Positions 23,073-31,978 of a stretch of DNA of 64,000 bases are shown here, one piece after another. The first letter of the stretch is position 1; every line of letters begins with the position of its first letter. A program made the position numbers and the translations under genes. This DNA is from Paenibacillus assamensis DSM 18201 (GTDB taxonomy: Bacteria > Bacillota > Bacilli > Paenibacillales > Paenibacillaceae). Below the pieces are notes generated by a model. The model was given only the letters and a program-made list of their open reading frames with translations. It was not told the origin of the DNA and made no database searches. The stretch spans positions 186,001 to 250,000 of the forward strand of contig NZ_KE383838.1 in NCBI RefSeq assembly GCF_000422445.1, read 5' to 3'.

Positions 23073-24113
23073 CTATGGCGTATAAAAATTTTGCGTATAA
23101 TACACTTCCAACTCACCGCCAAATGCTACTCCAACACCTAAGCGCGCGAAATCCCCAAGAATATTTTTACGATGTCCCGATGAATTGAGCCATCCTTCAT
23201 GAGCAATAATAGCGCTCGTCTGACCCGCAGCAATATTCTCTGCAGCTGAAGAATACGAGATATTATCATCGTCCATGCGATCAAATGGAGATTTACCATC
23301 GGGATTATCATGGTCGAAGAAAGAACGCTTACTCATATCTTGACTATGCTTACGAGCTGTACTGGCAATTTCAGTGTCCGCTTTAAAGGGCTTCTTGCCC
23401 ATTTGTGCCCGTGAAGCATTAGCCAAGTCTAACAACTGGCGTTCAAAGCTTTGCTGCAATTGTATGCTTGGCTTCCCGTGAAAACTTTTGAATGCCAACT
23501 CGGTTTGTTTATCTATGACTTGAACAGCCGTGACGATATTTTTACGATGTTTATCATAAAAGACAGTCGTGTACGTATTATCCACTGCATAGATAGCGGA
23601 GTTAGGTACCTGATTATATCGGTAAATCGTATTTCCTTTCTTGATTTCTTTGATCGGCTTACCGTATAGCTTCTCTACTTGAGTACGAGACGTGCCAACC
23701 TTGATTCCTTTCTTGGATATCCAGCCTGTAGAATTACTGTAAAGCGCGACTACTTTTCCGTTACTAACGCCAACCTGCAAATATTTTTTGTAGTCTTTGT
23801 TGTATATGTACCATTTGAAGCCATATTCACTCGCATCCTTGCGTATTGGCTGCCCCAACTTCTTCACAAGCTGCGCTTCTGTCATTCCAATCGAAATGCC
23901 CTGCATTGTTATTTCACGGGCAATTGTCTTTCCTACAGCCTGATTAGCACTTGGATTCACAGCGTGCATGCTAACTGGTATAGCTGCTGCTTCTACGCTA
24001 TGCATCCTTGGCATGCCGTACAGTATACCTGTACCAGATAACAATGTGAATGCAAGTAATGCTGCTGCTTTATTTTTAAATCGCTTATGCTTTGATAGGT
24101 GTTGTTGCTTCAT
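23073..24113 (-). CDS. CAP-domain (SCP/PR1-like) secreted protein
   Basis: This is a 346-residue exported protein starting at ATG 24113 behind GGGGAGG. A signal peptide (AAALLAFTLLSGTGILYG) ends near VEAAA. Residues about 60-200 form a CAP-associated N-terminal domain with two related repeats (ISIGMTEAQLVKKLGQPI and IKVGTSRTQVEKLYGKPI). The CAP domain is C-terminal (about 215-345): LLDLANASRAQMG, ARKHSQDMSKRSFFDHD, AENIAAGQ and GWLNSSGHRKNIL, the blocks shared with YkwD-type proteins. The role in Bacillota is unclear and may be spore-coat or extracellular. The repeats resemble those in the lipoprotein at 26107-26700. Confidence 0.88.
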   Translation of the reverse strand: MKQQHLSKHKRFKNKAAALLAFTLLSGTGILYGMPRMHSVEAAAIPVSMHAVNPSANQAVGKTIAREITMQGISIGMTEAQLVKKLGQPIRKDASEYGFKWYIYNKDYKKYLQVGVSNGKVVALYSNSTGWISKKGIKVGTSRTQVEKLYGKPIKEIKKGNTIYRYNQVPNSAIYAVDNTYTTVFYDKHRKNIVTAVQVIDKQTELAFKSFHGKPSIQLQQSFERQLLDLANASRAQMGKKPFKADTEIASTARKHSQDMSKRSFFDHDNPDGKSPFDRMDDDNISYSSAAENIAAGQTSAIIAHEGWLNSSGHRKNILGDFARLGVGVAFGGELEVYYTQNFYTP

Positions 24114-24243
24114 AGATGTACCTCCCCTGATTGCATGCATGTTGATATACAATCTCTCTCCGTTGTTTGGTTCTACTATACGTGGTTATTACAAACTTGT
24201 CATGAGAATGTATTCCTATTTATTTATATTCATTTATCAATAA

Positions 24244-24271
24244 CAAAAAACCCCTTGCTGGGCAAGAGGGT
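24244..24271 (-). terminator. Terminator after tRNA-Leu
   Basis: On the minus strand CCCTCTTGC...GCAAGGGG is followed by TTTTTT. Confidence 0.85.
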
Positions 24272-24286
24272 CAAAATGTGTATGTA

Positions 24287-24373
24287 TGGTGCAGTTAAGA
24301 GGACTCGAACCTCCACGCCCTTGCGGGCACTAGAACCTGAATCTAGCGCGTCTGCCAATTCCGCCATAACTGC
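24287..24373 (-). tRNA. tRNA-Leu(CAG)
   Basis: This 87-base class II tRNA includes an encoded CCA. The acceptor arm GCAGTTA pairs with TAACTGC. The anticodon arm CTAGA-TTCAGGT-TCTAG gives anticodon CAG. The long variable arm TGCCCGCAAGGGCGT and T-arm GGTTCGAGTCC are typical of tRNA-Leu. It is a single gene with its own terminator. Confidence 0.95.
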
Positions 24374-24530
24374 AAATTAGAATAAACTCTATCATTACAC
24401 AAAGTAGATTCATATACCTTGTTGAACCTTATTGGAACATAAATACAAATATTAATATAGCATGCGTAATATATGAAGTCAATTAAACACACATGATCTT
24501 GTAGAAGTTTTCCTTATCATCGCTCAAATC

Positions 24531-24561
24531 AAAAAACTTGCCCACAATAATGGACAAGTTC
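24531..24561 (-). terminator. Terminator of YurZ-like gene
   Basis: On the minus strand AACTTGTCCA...TGGGCAAGTT is followed by a T run. Confidence 0.8.
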
Positions 24562-24575
24562 CGCCGTGCTTACAG

Positions 24576-24920
24576 CTATTCCTTTTCCGCAACCCGTAAA
24601 GCTTCTTGCACCCTTGTCACTCCTTGCGATAACGCGTGTCCGCCACCAAGAGCAGCTGAAACTGCCACTGCTTCTAATATCTCTGCATCCGAAGCGCCTT
24701 TATGCCGAGCTTCACGAACATGATATTGCGTACATACTTCATTATTGGCAAATAGACTGATTCCTAATGCAATAAGCTCCTTCGTTTTCTGATCTAATGC
24801 CCCATCCTGAAAGCATGCTCCTGTGAAAGTATGATAAGCATGCACGATATCAGGCAATACGCCTTCTAGGTGGGATATTTCATTTTTATACAGTGTGACT
24901 TTACTATTTCCATTAGACAA
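24576..24920 (-). CDS. Carboxymuconolactone decarboxylase family protein (YurZ/AhpD-like)
   Basis: This 114-residue helical protein belongs to the CMD/AhpD-like family. The motif EVCTQYHVREARHKGASDAEI (about residues 60-80) holds C-x3-H but not the C-x2-C of peroxidase-active AhpD, and matches the YurZ-like subgroup. ALDQKTKELIALGIS is the family helix before it. A role in redox or small-molecule metabolism is possible but not proven. The start appears to be TTG 24920, with GGAG 10 bases upstream. It is single-gene. Confidence 0.85.
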   Translation of the reverse strand: MSNGNSKVTLYKNEISHLEGVLPDIVHAYHTFTGACFQDGALDQKTKELIALGISLFANNEVCTQYHVREARHKGASDAEILEAVAVSAALGGGHALSQGVTRVQEALRVAEKE

Positions 24921-24937
24921 TTAGCATCTACTCCTAC

Positions 24938-24980
24938 AAAAATAAGCTAAGGTGAACCCAAAGGGGCACGCCTTAGCTTG
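24938..24980 (-). terminator. Terminator downstream of 25192 gene
   Basis: AAGCTAAGG and CCTTAGCTT form a long stem. On the minus strand it is followed by ATTTTTG. Confidence 0.8.
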
Positions 24981-25191
24981 TCCGTACACATGTGCTATTA
25001 TGCCTAATCACTCAAATAGATCCCCTAACACATCAAACACAGTCTTGGACTTTTTGTGCTTCTTGTGTCCGAATTACCGCAATAACATAACCTTGATTTA
25101 CCACAACCTAAAATAGTCTCACAAGACACACGCAGCCATTTCGCCTGATACACTGCGAAAGAATCATCCATCCAATACTCATCAACATCAA

Positions 25192-25419
25192 TCAAATATC
25201 TTCCAGTAAACCAGGCGGCAGCTGTCTTGGCTCGTCCATACGTTGGATGAAATAACTCCGCTTTAACTTCACAACGCGTCTATTCCGCCTACGAATCATA
25301 ACTGTGTCGTCATCCCAAGCAACCACATAGCCTTTTACATCATTTATCTCTAAAAAATCTCTTACGACACGGACAAAAGTCCCCTCGTTGCGATACTGAT
25401 CTAACGTCAATTCATCCAT
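25192..25419 (-). CDS. Small basic protein, possibly Sm-like
   Basis: This is a 75-residue protein of unknown function. ATG 25419 (MDELTL) follows AAGGAG, so the longer reading to 25443 is not used. The middle alternates short strands (TFVRVVRDFLEI, VKGYVVAWDDDTVMIRRRNRRVVKLKRSYF) in a pattern like a small five-strand barrel, similar to Sm or SH3-like folds. The tail is PPGLLEDI. The basic strand RRRNRRVVKLKR could bind nucleic acid. This is fold guessing only. Confidence 0.6.
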   Translation of the reverse strand: MDELTLDQYRNEGTFVRVVRDFLEINDVKGYVVAWDDDTVMIRRRNRRVVKLKRSYFIQRMDEPRQLPPGLLEDI

Positions 25420-25489
25420 TATAAAAATACTCCTTTTTCTCACTCACCATCTAATTGATTGCCTTGCCACTTCCATCTAATCTATATGC

Positions 25490-25534
25490 TTAAAGGCCTG
25501 TCAAGCACCTAACACGCTGCTCCACAGGCCTCCT
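25490..25534 (-). terminator. Terminator of 25551 gene
   Basis: The arms AGGCCTGT and ACAGGCCT form the stem. The T run on the minus strand is short (TTTAAG), so strength is moderate. Confidence 0.6.
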
Positions 25535-25550
25535 AAACATGCTCTAGCTA

Positions 25551-25877
25551 TTAATGTCCGACATGTTCACGTGTATCATTCTTCTCAAACCAGTAATCCA
25601 GCACTTTGGCTGACATGACTCGTTTATCTACATATTCTGCCTGTTGTACACTGAACAATTGTCTCCAAGGTACATCTAATTCCTGGCACAACTTAACCAC
25701 CGTCAGAAGCTCTGACCATGCCACGTATCGTTTGTACCAAAAAAACTGGGGATGCTCTATCATATAAGGATACAGATCATCGAATTCTGTGTGTTTGCAA
25801 TCTAATGCACGTTCGAAATGTACCTTAGCCTCTGACACTTTACCCTGCATAAATGGAACGGTTGTTTCCTGTACCAT
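25551..25877 (-). CDS. Unknown 108-residue protein
   Basis: This soluble, mostly helical protein is not recognised. The N-terminal half (QGKVSEAKVHFERALDCK, about 11-28) looks like a single TPR-like helix pair. It is followed by an aromatic segment (HPQFFWYKRYVAWSELL) and a charged C-terminus ending REHVGH. It stands alone with a possible terminator downstream. No motif suggests an enzyme. Confidence 0.55.
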   Translation of the reverse strand: MVQETTVPFMQGKVSEAKVHFERALDCKHTEFDDLYPYMIEHPQFFWYKRYVAWSELLTVVKLCQELDVPWRQLFSVQQAEYVDKRVMSAKVLDYWFEKNDTREHVGH

Positions 25878-26106
25878 TTGCTCAGCCCCCTCTCCTGCTT
25901 ACTTATTATTATATGCCAACAATACGCAATGAGAAAAGTAAACAATTGCTATTCTTCTGCAACAAAATGGAGATTTATGCGTCTAAAACGATATATAGTT
26001 TATTACAGGCAGTGTACCATACATTATTTAGCCTATATTTGATTCTACTCTTCGATATAGGGTAATATAGGATAGATCCGTCGCGTGGCGGTTAAGGGAG
26101 GCAAAC

Positions 26107-26700
26107 ATGATGATGCGAAAGTGGCGTCGTAGCCTTCTTGTTCTCATGACTTTCTCGCTCATCATCAGCGTACTAGCAGGTTGTCGAGTTGAACAAGAAA
26201 GCACACATAGACAAGAAGTGGACAACCATTCAAATAACCCTTCGTCTCAATCTCAATCTAATAAAGTTACATCCACAACAGCTCCCAAGGACAAGCGGCA
26301 AGATGGTGACGCGTTCGATCGCAATTCGCCTAAGCTTTTAGGATTATCTTTAACCTCCACGGAGAAAGAAATCACCAAACAATTGGGAAAGCCACAATCA
26401 CAATTTATTATGGATGACACACCTAAGATCGAAATATGGGAATATGATGGATATACGGTCGGATGCATGGAGAACGGGAATATCGCTTTCGTTGAAGTGT
26501 CCGGTGCAGGGCAATCGACTGGTATCGAAGGGCTTAAAGTAGGCGACCATCAAGGCAATGCCGAGAAAGTGCTTGGCAAACCTGATCGAGATACAGGTTA
26601 CGTATGGAGTTATACAGGAGACGATGCCTTATTGCGGTTAGATCTCGACCCGAAGACACAGATTATTCAATCCGTTAAATTATTTTCCCATCCAGCTTAA
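26107..26700 (+). CDS. Lipoprotein with two CAP-associated-type repeats
   Basis: This is a 197-residue lipoprotein starting at ATG 26107 behind GGGAGG. The signal peptide ends in the lipobox SVLAGC (Cys at about 26). A Ser/Asn/Lys-rich linker follows, then two repeats: LLGLSLTSTEKEITKQLGKP with WEYDGYTVGC, and IEGLKVGDHQGNAEKVLGKP with WSYTGDD. They resemble the repeats in the N-terminal half of the CAP-domain protein at 23073-24113. Anchored outside the membrane, it may interact with a cell-wall partner. The function is unknown. Confidence 0.75.
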   Translation: MMMRKWRRSLLVLMTFSLIISVLAGCRVEQESTHRQEVDNHSNNPSSQSQSNKVTSTTAPKDKRQDGDAFDRNSPKLLGLSLTSTEKEITKQLGKPQSQFIMDDTPKIEIWEYDGYTVGCMENGNIAFVEVSGAGQSTGIEGLKVGDHQGNAEKVLGKPDRDTGYVWSYTGDDALLRLDLDPKTQIIQSVKLFSHPA

Positions 26701-26769
26701 TCAATCAAGTAACTCATCTTATTCCGTACTTTCTAAGATGTTAATACAATCATCCCATAAGGAACCTAG

Positions 26770-26809
26770 AACCCTTTCGAATCTCTACAGCTCTTCGATA
26801 GGGTTTTTT
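26770..26809 (+). terminator. Terminator of lipoprotein gene
   Basis: AACCCTTTCGA and TCGATAGGGTT pair with one mismatch, followed by TTTTTT. Confidence 0.8.
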
Positions 26810-26975
26810 GCGATGTTTTGCAATCACTTCTCCCTCCTCAAATCCCCCTCATCTTATACAAGGCAAATTAGCGATTCTTATCCCTTTTCAAGTCATGTCC
26901 AACTGCTTTTTGGCATACATCTTATCATGAGCTTGCTTCGGACAAGTACAACTTCGCTCAAGGAGGTTACCCACA

Positions 26976-28100
26976 ATGAAGTCATTACTTCGAATTATGC
27001 AAATCTCGTTCACATACATCGGAACTGTAGTTGGTGCTGGATTTGCAACAGGGCAAGAAATCGTACAGTTCTTCACATCCTATGGCAGATTAGCTATGAT
27101 TACAATATTTATAGCAAGCATCCTATTCGTTTGGCTTGGAACGAAGCTTATGCTCATCGCTAATCGTCTTCAGGCTCAATCCTACGAAGATGTTAATATC
27201 GCTTTATTTGGCGAACGAACCGGAAAGCATATTAGCATGTTTACATTAGTTGTTCTAATAAGTGTCAATGGGGTTATGCTCGCTGGTGCAGGATCTATTT
27301 TCGTAGAGCATCTAAATATGCATTACCAGACGGGATTGCTCCTTACGATGATCGCTGCCTACTTCGTACTGAATCGGGGAATGAATGCGATTTTGCACTT
27401 AAACTCAATCGTCGTACCGACCATGCTGATTTTTACTGCTTTTATTTTATGGGATACGATTGAGATGCCAAGTACCTCAAATGCATTTATGTTAATCAGT
27501 GATAAGCCTCTATATGCGGCATGGTCTGCCCCCATTCTGTACAGCGCATTTAATTTAGCTATGGCTCAGGCCGTTCTCGTACCATTAGGCGCGTCGATGA
27601 GGGATGAAAAAGTCATTCGCTGGGGAGGATGGATTGGCGGTATTATGATAGGAGCCATGCTGTTTGCTGGACATTTCGCCCTATCTGCCCATATGCCAGG
27701 TATTACACAGTACGATATTCCGATGGGCCATATTGCAGATGGACTCAGCATGTTCATTCAGATCGTCTATATCGTGCTGATTTTTTCAGAAATATTCACG
27801 ACCTTCCTCGCGGATGTATACGGCGTTTCCTTACAAATTCGTCAGCGATTCAAGCTGCCTCCTAAGCTCGTCATTGCTGGACTAATGGTATTCTGCTTCA
27901 TTATGAGTCAGTTCGGATTCAAACCACTGGTAGCGTTTCTATACCCCTTATTCGGCATGTTTAGTCTACTTTGGATGTACTTACTCATCCGAATTAAGCC
28001 AGAAACCATTCCGCAGGCACCACCTGCTGACTTAATGCGAGGGTCCAGCACTTTTAAACTACTTCAACGTTCCAAATTCAATCCGTTTAATCGACACTAA
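26976..28100 (+). CDS. YkvI-like membrane transporter
   Basis: This 374-residue integral membrane protein has about ten hydrophobic segments. The first, QISFTYIGTVVGAGFATGQEIVQF (about 8-32), carries the GAGFATGQEI signature of the YkvI family within the APC-type superfamily. Others include YSAFNLAMAQAVLVPLG and IVYIVLIFSEIFTTFLADVYG. The substrate is unknown. ATG 26976 follows AAGGAGG. It is a single gene. Confidence 0.88.
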   Translation: MKSLLRIMQISFTYIGTVVGAGFATGQEIVQFFTSYGRLAMITIFIASILFVWLGTKLMLIANRLQAQSYEDVNIALFGERTGKHISMFTLVVLISVNGVMLAGAGSIFVEHLNMHYQTGLLLTMIAAYFVLNRGMNAILHLNSIVVPTMLIFTAFILWDTIEMPSTSNAFMLISDKPLYAAWSAPILYSAFNLAMAQAVLVPLGASMRDEKVIRWGGWIGGIMIGAMLFAGHFALSAHMPGITQYDIPMGHIADGLSMFIQIVYIVLIFSEIFTTFLADVYGVSLQIRQRFKLPPKLVIAGLMVFCFIMSQFGFKPLVAFLYPLFGMFSLLWMYLLIRIKPETIPQAPPADLMRGSSTFKLLQRSKFNPFNRH

Positions 28101-28113
28101 CCTAATTTATATC

Positions 28114-28146
28114 AAAAGCCTGTCAGGATGCATTCCCGACAGGCTA
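28114..28146 (+). terminator. Terminator of ykvI-like gene
   Basis: The arms AGCCTGTC and GACAGGCT form the stem. The T-rich tract is better on the minus strand, so it probably works for both directions. Confidence 0.6.
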
Positions 28147-28235
28147 TCTGTATGTGTATATCCAATTTCCCTATCATACTCCCCCACAACTCGTCTTTCT
28201 TTACCGAGCAGTATTGGAGTAATTAACTTAAACCA

Positions 28236-28463
28236 TCATGCTCCAATCAACATTTCTTCGTTAACTACGTAATATTTCGATGATCCTTCTCCCTCTATCT
28301 CCTCTACCCAGCCTTCTTTTACGAATAGTTTCAGGCTCAAATAAATTGTAGATAGTGAAACATTACAATTCTCTTTATGAAGCGTCGTATAAAGATCTAT
28401 TGCCGTTGTTGGCGACCATGTACGCTTTAGCAGTGAAAATACGATACTTTGCCGTTTCGTCAA
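28236..28463 (-). CDS. Short Fur-type winged-helix protein
   Basis: This 75-residue protein equals the DNA-binding domain of Fur-family regulators: LTKRQSIVFSLL, then TAIDLYTTLHKENCNVSLST and IYLSLKLFVKEGWVEEIEGEG. The C-terminal dimerisation domain with the metal ligands is absent. The frame ends naturally after MLIGA, and no continuation is seen downstream. TTG 28463 lies seven bases after GGAGG, so the ATG at 28481 is probably not used. A perfect Fur-type operator lies 63 bases upstream. It could be a free-standing modulator or a remnant of a larger regulator. Confidence 0.7.
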   Translation of the reverse strand: MTKRQSIVFSLLKRTWSPTTAIDLYTTLHKENCNVSLSTIYLSLKLFVKEGWVEEIEGEGSSKYYVVNEEMLIGA

Positions 28464-28525
28464 TGGAATTCCTCCAATCATTGTTAAGCTTGATCTTGAG
28501 TCTAAGACTCATATTTATTATTAGA

Positions 28526-28540
28526 TGATAATTATTATCA
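28526..28540 (-). promoter_or_regulatory. Perfect 7-1-7 Fur box
   Basis: TGATAATTATTATCA matches the Bacillus consensus TGATAAT-n-ATTATCA at every position. On the minus strand a TTGAAA element is placed so that its -10 would overlap the box, consistent with repression of the 28463 gene by Fur and iron. Confidence 0.8.
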
Positions 28541-28607
28541 TATTATTCTTGTTTCAATATAACATATCGAACCCAACTTATCAATAATAATTCTAATTTA
28601 GAAATAA

Positions 28608-28645
28608 AACTAAAGGACAAGTCTATTCTCTCCATAGACTTGCCC
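28608..28645 (-). terminator. Terminator of yhaO-yhaN
   Basis: GGACAAGTCTA...TAGACTTGCCC pairs with one mismatch. On the minus strand it is followed by TTTAGTTTT. Confidence 0.75.
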
Positions 28646-28666
28646 TCATTCAAATCCATATTCCAT

Positions 28667-31600
28667 TTATTCGGACACGTTCAACACATGAGCGTCTGGC
28701 ACAATGTCCAACAACACATCCACCATATGTGGATGGCAAGTGGTCCATATGACTTGATGACGAACTAGCAGATCCGGCAAACAAGACAGCGTCGCACGAA
28801 GTCGAGCCTCGTCAAAATTCACAAATATATCATCCCAAACAAATGGAAGCGACGTCCGTTCAGACATCCCATCCGCCAAAGCAAAGCGCATCGCCAAATA
28901 GACCTGCTCTGCAGTTCCTCTACTCAATTGCAAACTATCAAATAATTTCCCATCCATACGCTCCACAGCAATAGAATCACTGCCAAACGGCGTCAGCACT
29001 CTCACATATCGCCCTTCTGTCATACGCTGTAAATACTGACTCGCACGTTGAAATACAAGTGGCTGCTTCTCCTCTTCATAACGCTGTCGTGTGCGCCTTA
29101 TCAGCGTTTTCGCAATGGCATGTACAGCATATCGTTCAGCCTGTGTATCTAGCTTCGCTTCTAAGGAAGCTTGCTCTTGAACAATATGCTCGTTCATAAT
29201 ACGCTGCCTTAAACTATCGATCTCTTGCTGCACTCGACCAAATTGGCGCTCGACTTCACGCTGCTGTTCCTCATGACGTTCGACTTGATCTAGAAGCATA
29301 CTCACTTTCTGAGCAAGCTCCTGCTTATCATGTTTGATTAGCAACGCCTCTATTGGAATGAAATCTGCTTCAGTACCGCCACGATAGCAAATGGCTTCTA
29401 CTTGGCGCAATTCTGTACGTAATTGCTTATACGCTGCCGCTTGACGTTGAAGCGCAAGAAACTCATCTTCCCCAGTGCTCCCTGCTTCTTCCCATAATTG
29501 TTGATGCAATCGGGATGATTGGTTGCGCTCTGCTTGCAGTTCTTCCTGTTTCAGATCAAGCTCACGACGTTGCTGTTCAAGCTGACGGAACATAACAAAA
29601 GACTGTTCTTCATGCTCCATCCGTTCTTGCAAACGAACGATAGAAGAAAATAGTACCTCCCTTAATTCAATCCATCGCTTACTGTCAAATGGTAAAGCAG
29701 GAATGAGCTTCATGCCGCCAATGACATCCACATCTTCCATATTCGCTGCACACTCATCACCTGATGACTGTAACGCTTGTTCGGCTTGTTGCATAATGCG
29801 ATAACATTTATCCCAATAGGATTGAACTTGTTCCCATAAGCGATGCTCCCGTTCACGCAGCCTCTGTATCTGCTGATGAAGCTGGATAGCTTGTTCCACA
29901 CGACGCAAATGCTCCTGCACATTTGTCGAACTCCAACATTCCGGCATCGCATGCTCTTGAAGCCACCTTTGCCATGCTTGTTGATTCAGCTCGACATGTT
30001 GAATAGCAGCCTCTACTTCTTGAGCAGATATGCGAATACGACGTTCTGCTTGTTCAACCTCATCTGCTGACGACTGTCGTCTACGCTCCAATCGCAGCCA
30101 TTCTTCCTTCCAGTCCAACACCATTTGCCATGATAATTGAACGATCATTTCTTTCCGCTCTCCTTGATGTTGGGAGGACACAATAGGTAGAATAGGTTTC
30201 AAACCTTTTACAATCTCTTCTCTTATACCTGCAATCTGCTGCAGCGCTTCTGTATGTGGATGCTCTGTTTGCACAGTTTGTAGCGATGCACCCGCAGAAT
30301 AATCCTGCTTCCAGCCTTCTAACACAAACAAAGAAATAGAAGCTCCAATGATACCTATAATAAACAGCATTCCGGCCGCTAACCATAGCCCGTTAAACCC
30401 TAATACAGCAGCTGTACAAGTACCCATCAACATTAAAATAAGGGCTGTAATACGATGCGACGACTGGCCCTTGCTACGGCTAATACGGCTATTACGAGCA
30501 GATCTACTACCTCGATGAGATAGGCTTCCATCATCCGGCATTGCTTCATCTTGTCCAGCGTTCGCGGACACCTTTGAATTTGGGTGACTCAGCAGCCGGT
30601 CTTCTGCCTCCTGCAATTGAACCCACAGGCGCTGTACACGCTCTATCTCGTTAGCGTCAGGTGACCACCCGCTATCTGTTACTCCCGCTGACTTATGCGC
30701 ATCACAAGCTAACTCCGCTTGTTCCCACCCATTTGTCAGCTCACTGTATTCCCGCATCTTTCGAGCATGTTCTTGAGAAACCGTATGTTTGTCTCCACTA
30801 ACTCGCTCCGTTTCGGATTGTATACGTTCAACTTCATGACCTAATGAGTAGGGCCAATCTCCCTTATAGAGCTGTTCTGGTGTCCAATCTGGTCCAGCTT
30901 GTCGTGCTAACAGCTGCAATTCCGCTGTACAGCTATCTATTTCTAGCATTATTTCACGTGCAGAATCGGCCCAATGCCTAACCGTTTCGACCATACTGAC
31001 CAATCGCTTTACTTCGGCAGCAGACTGCAATACTTCTTTGCGTGGAGACAGCTTTCTTAACTCCAGTACTATTTTCCGCTTGTCCAATTCCAGCTGCTCT
31101 TCTCGGAGCTCCAATCGCTCACGTTCACGAGTGAATGTCTCCCAGCGCTCATCCCAAGCCGCATGCCATGATGCGGAAGATTGCAAGTCAGCGAGTTGAG
31201 CCTTTATTGAAAGCAAGCGGACCCAATCATCGGAAATATGAAGAGCACGTTCCATCCACCCTCGGTCCTGCTTAGTCTGCGCAATTTCATCATGCAGTGA
31301 AGAACGCAGCCGTTCCAATTGTTCCTGCTCCTCATACAACGATTGCAGCTTCCCCTGCAATCGCTCCGCATCTCGCTTCATCTTATGTACACGATCTAGA
31401 TGATTCAAAGTAACTGCGATCAGCTGTGTACGCCCCCGCTGCTTGAACAAATGATCTAACTCCTGCTGCAAAGCCTGCTCGCTTAATACAACCGATCTCC
31501 CCGCCTGAAAGCCGCTGTCATACATAAATGCACGCAATTCATCGCCCTGCAGCGTATGTACTGCATGCAGCTCATCGAGAGAAATGGCGAAAAGTCGACC

Positions 31601-31978
31601 GAATAATTCAGGATGCACGCCGCCTAACAGTTCCCGTTCCATGTCCGATTGGCGCAGTTCATATATGGCTCCATCATTGCCGAGCCTTTGAATGGCAGTA
31701 TTCCCATCGACTTTGTTGTTGGATCGTGAGAGCAGCCATCTAACACCTTGCACATCTGTCGCTTCCATTCGACCTGCAAACACTTGCTCACCTGCTATGC
31801 CATATCGATCCGAGGAGCGTTTGGGCCTGCCGTAAAGCATCATTTTTATCGCATCTGTTATCGTGCTTTTACCTGACTCATTTGGACCCAAAATAACCGT
31901 CAATCCATTTGACGAGAAGGAGTAGGACTTATTGTGCAAATGACCGAGCCGCTCTATATCGACACGTTCGATTCTCAT
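28667..31978 (-). CDS. yhaN: YhaN-like AAA ATPase, SbcC/Rad50 relative
   Basis: This is a 1103-residue SMC-like ATPase. Walker A is LGPNESGKSTI (about residues 30-40). The C-terminal half of the ATPase has LSRGTAEQVYLAMRFAL and Walker B FVWDDIFVNFDE (about 1050). Between them are long coiled coils rich in E, Q and R, with two adjacent hydrophobic segments near residue 500 (ITALILMLMGTCTAAVLGF, LWLAAGMLFIIGIIGASISL), a feature of YhaN. ATG 31978 overlaps the stop of yhaO (ATGA), so the two are coupled. By analogy with Mre11-Rad50 and SbcCD it should gate the YhaO nuclease in DNA-end processing, perhaps at the membrane. Confidence 0.9.
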   Translation of the reverse strand: MRIERVDIERLGHLHNKSYSFSSNGLTVILGPNESGKSTITDAIKMMLYGRPKRSSDRYGIAGEQVFAGRMEATDVQGVRWLLSRSNNKVDGNTAIQRLGNDGAIYELRQSDMERELLGGVHPELFGRLFAISLDELHAVHTLQGDELRAFMYDSGFQAGRSVVLSEQALQQELDHLFKQRGRTQLIAVTLNHLDRVHKMKRDAERLQGKLQSLYEEQEQLERLRSSLHDEIAQTKQDRGWMERALHISDDWVRLLSIKAQLADLQSSASWHAAWDERWETFTRERERLELREEQLELDKRKIVLELRKLSPRKEVLQSAAEVKRLVSMVETVRHWADSAREIMLEIDSCTAELQLLARQAGPDWTPEQLYKGDWPYSLGHEVERIQSETERVSGDKHTVSQEHARKMREYSELTNGWEQAELACDAHKSAGVTDSGWSPDANEIERVQRLWVQLQEAEDRLLSHPNSKVSANAGQDEAMPDDGSLSHRGSRSARNSRISRSKGQSSHRITALILMLMGTCTAAVLGFNGLWLAAGMLFIIGIIGASISLFVLEGWKQDYSAGASLQTVQTEHPHTEALQQIAGIREEIVKGLKPILPIVSSQHQGERKEMIVQLSWQMVLDWKEEWLRLERRRQSSADEVEQAERRIRISAQEVEAAIQHVELNQQAWQRWLQEHAMPECWSSTNVQEHLRRVEQAIQLHQQIQRLREREHRLWEQVQSYWDKCYRIMQQAEQALQSSGDECAANMEDVDVIGGMKLIPALPFDSKRWIELREVLFSSIVRLQERMEHEEQSFVMFRQLEQQRRELDLKQEELQAERNQSSRLHQQLWEEAGSTGEDEFLALQRQAAAYKQLRTELRQVEAICYRGGTEADFIPIEALLIKHDKQELAQKVSMLLDQVERHEEQQREVERQFGRVQQEIDSLRQRIMNEHIVQEQASLEAKLDTQAERYAVHAIAKTLIRRTRQRYEEEKQPLVFQRASQYLQRMTEGRYVRVLTPFGSDSIAVERMDGKLFDSLQLSRGTAEQVYLAMRFALADGMSERTSLPFVWDDIFVNFDEARLRATLSCLPDLLVRHQVIWTTCHPHMVDVLLDIVPDAHVLNVSE

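Noticed and set aside
22810-23188. Open frames on both strands between the GH18 and CAP genes
   Set aside because: They overlap the terminator and the CAP gene end, have no ribosome sites and read like random AT-rich sequence.
24287-24373. tRNA-Leu as an integration site for a genomic island
   Set aside because: No integrase is next to it and I saw no repeated 3' tRNA fragment nearby.
25015-25190. Possible small cysteine-containing minus-strand frame after the 25192 gene
   Set aside because: It has no ribosome site and no recognisable family, and its start is undefined. Kept only as a weak possibility.
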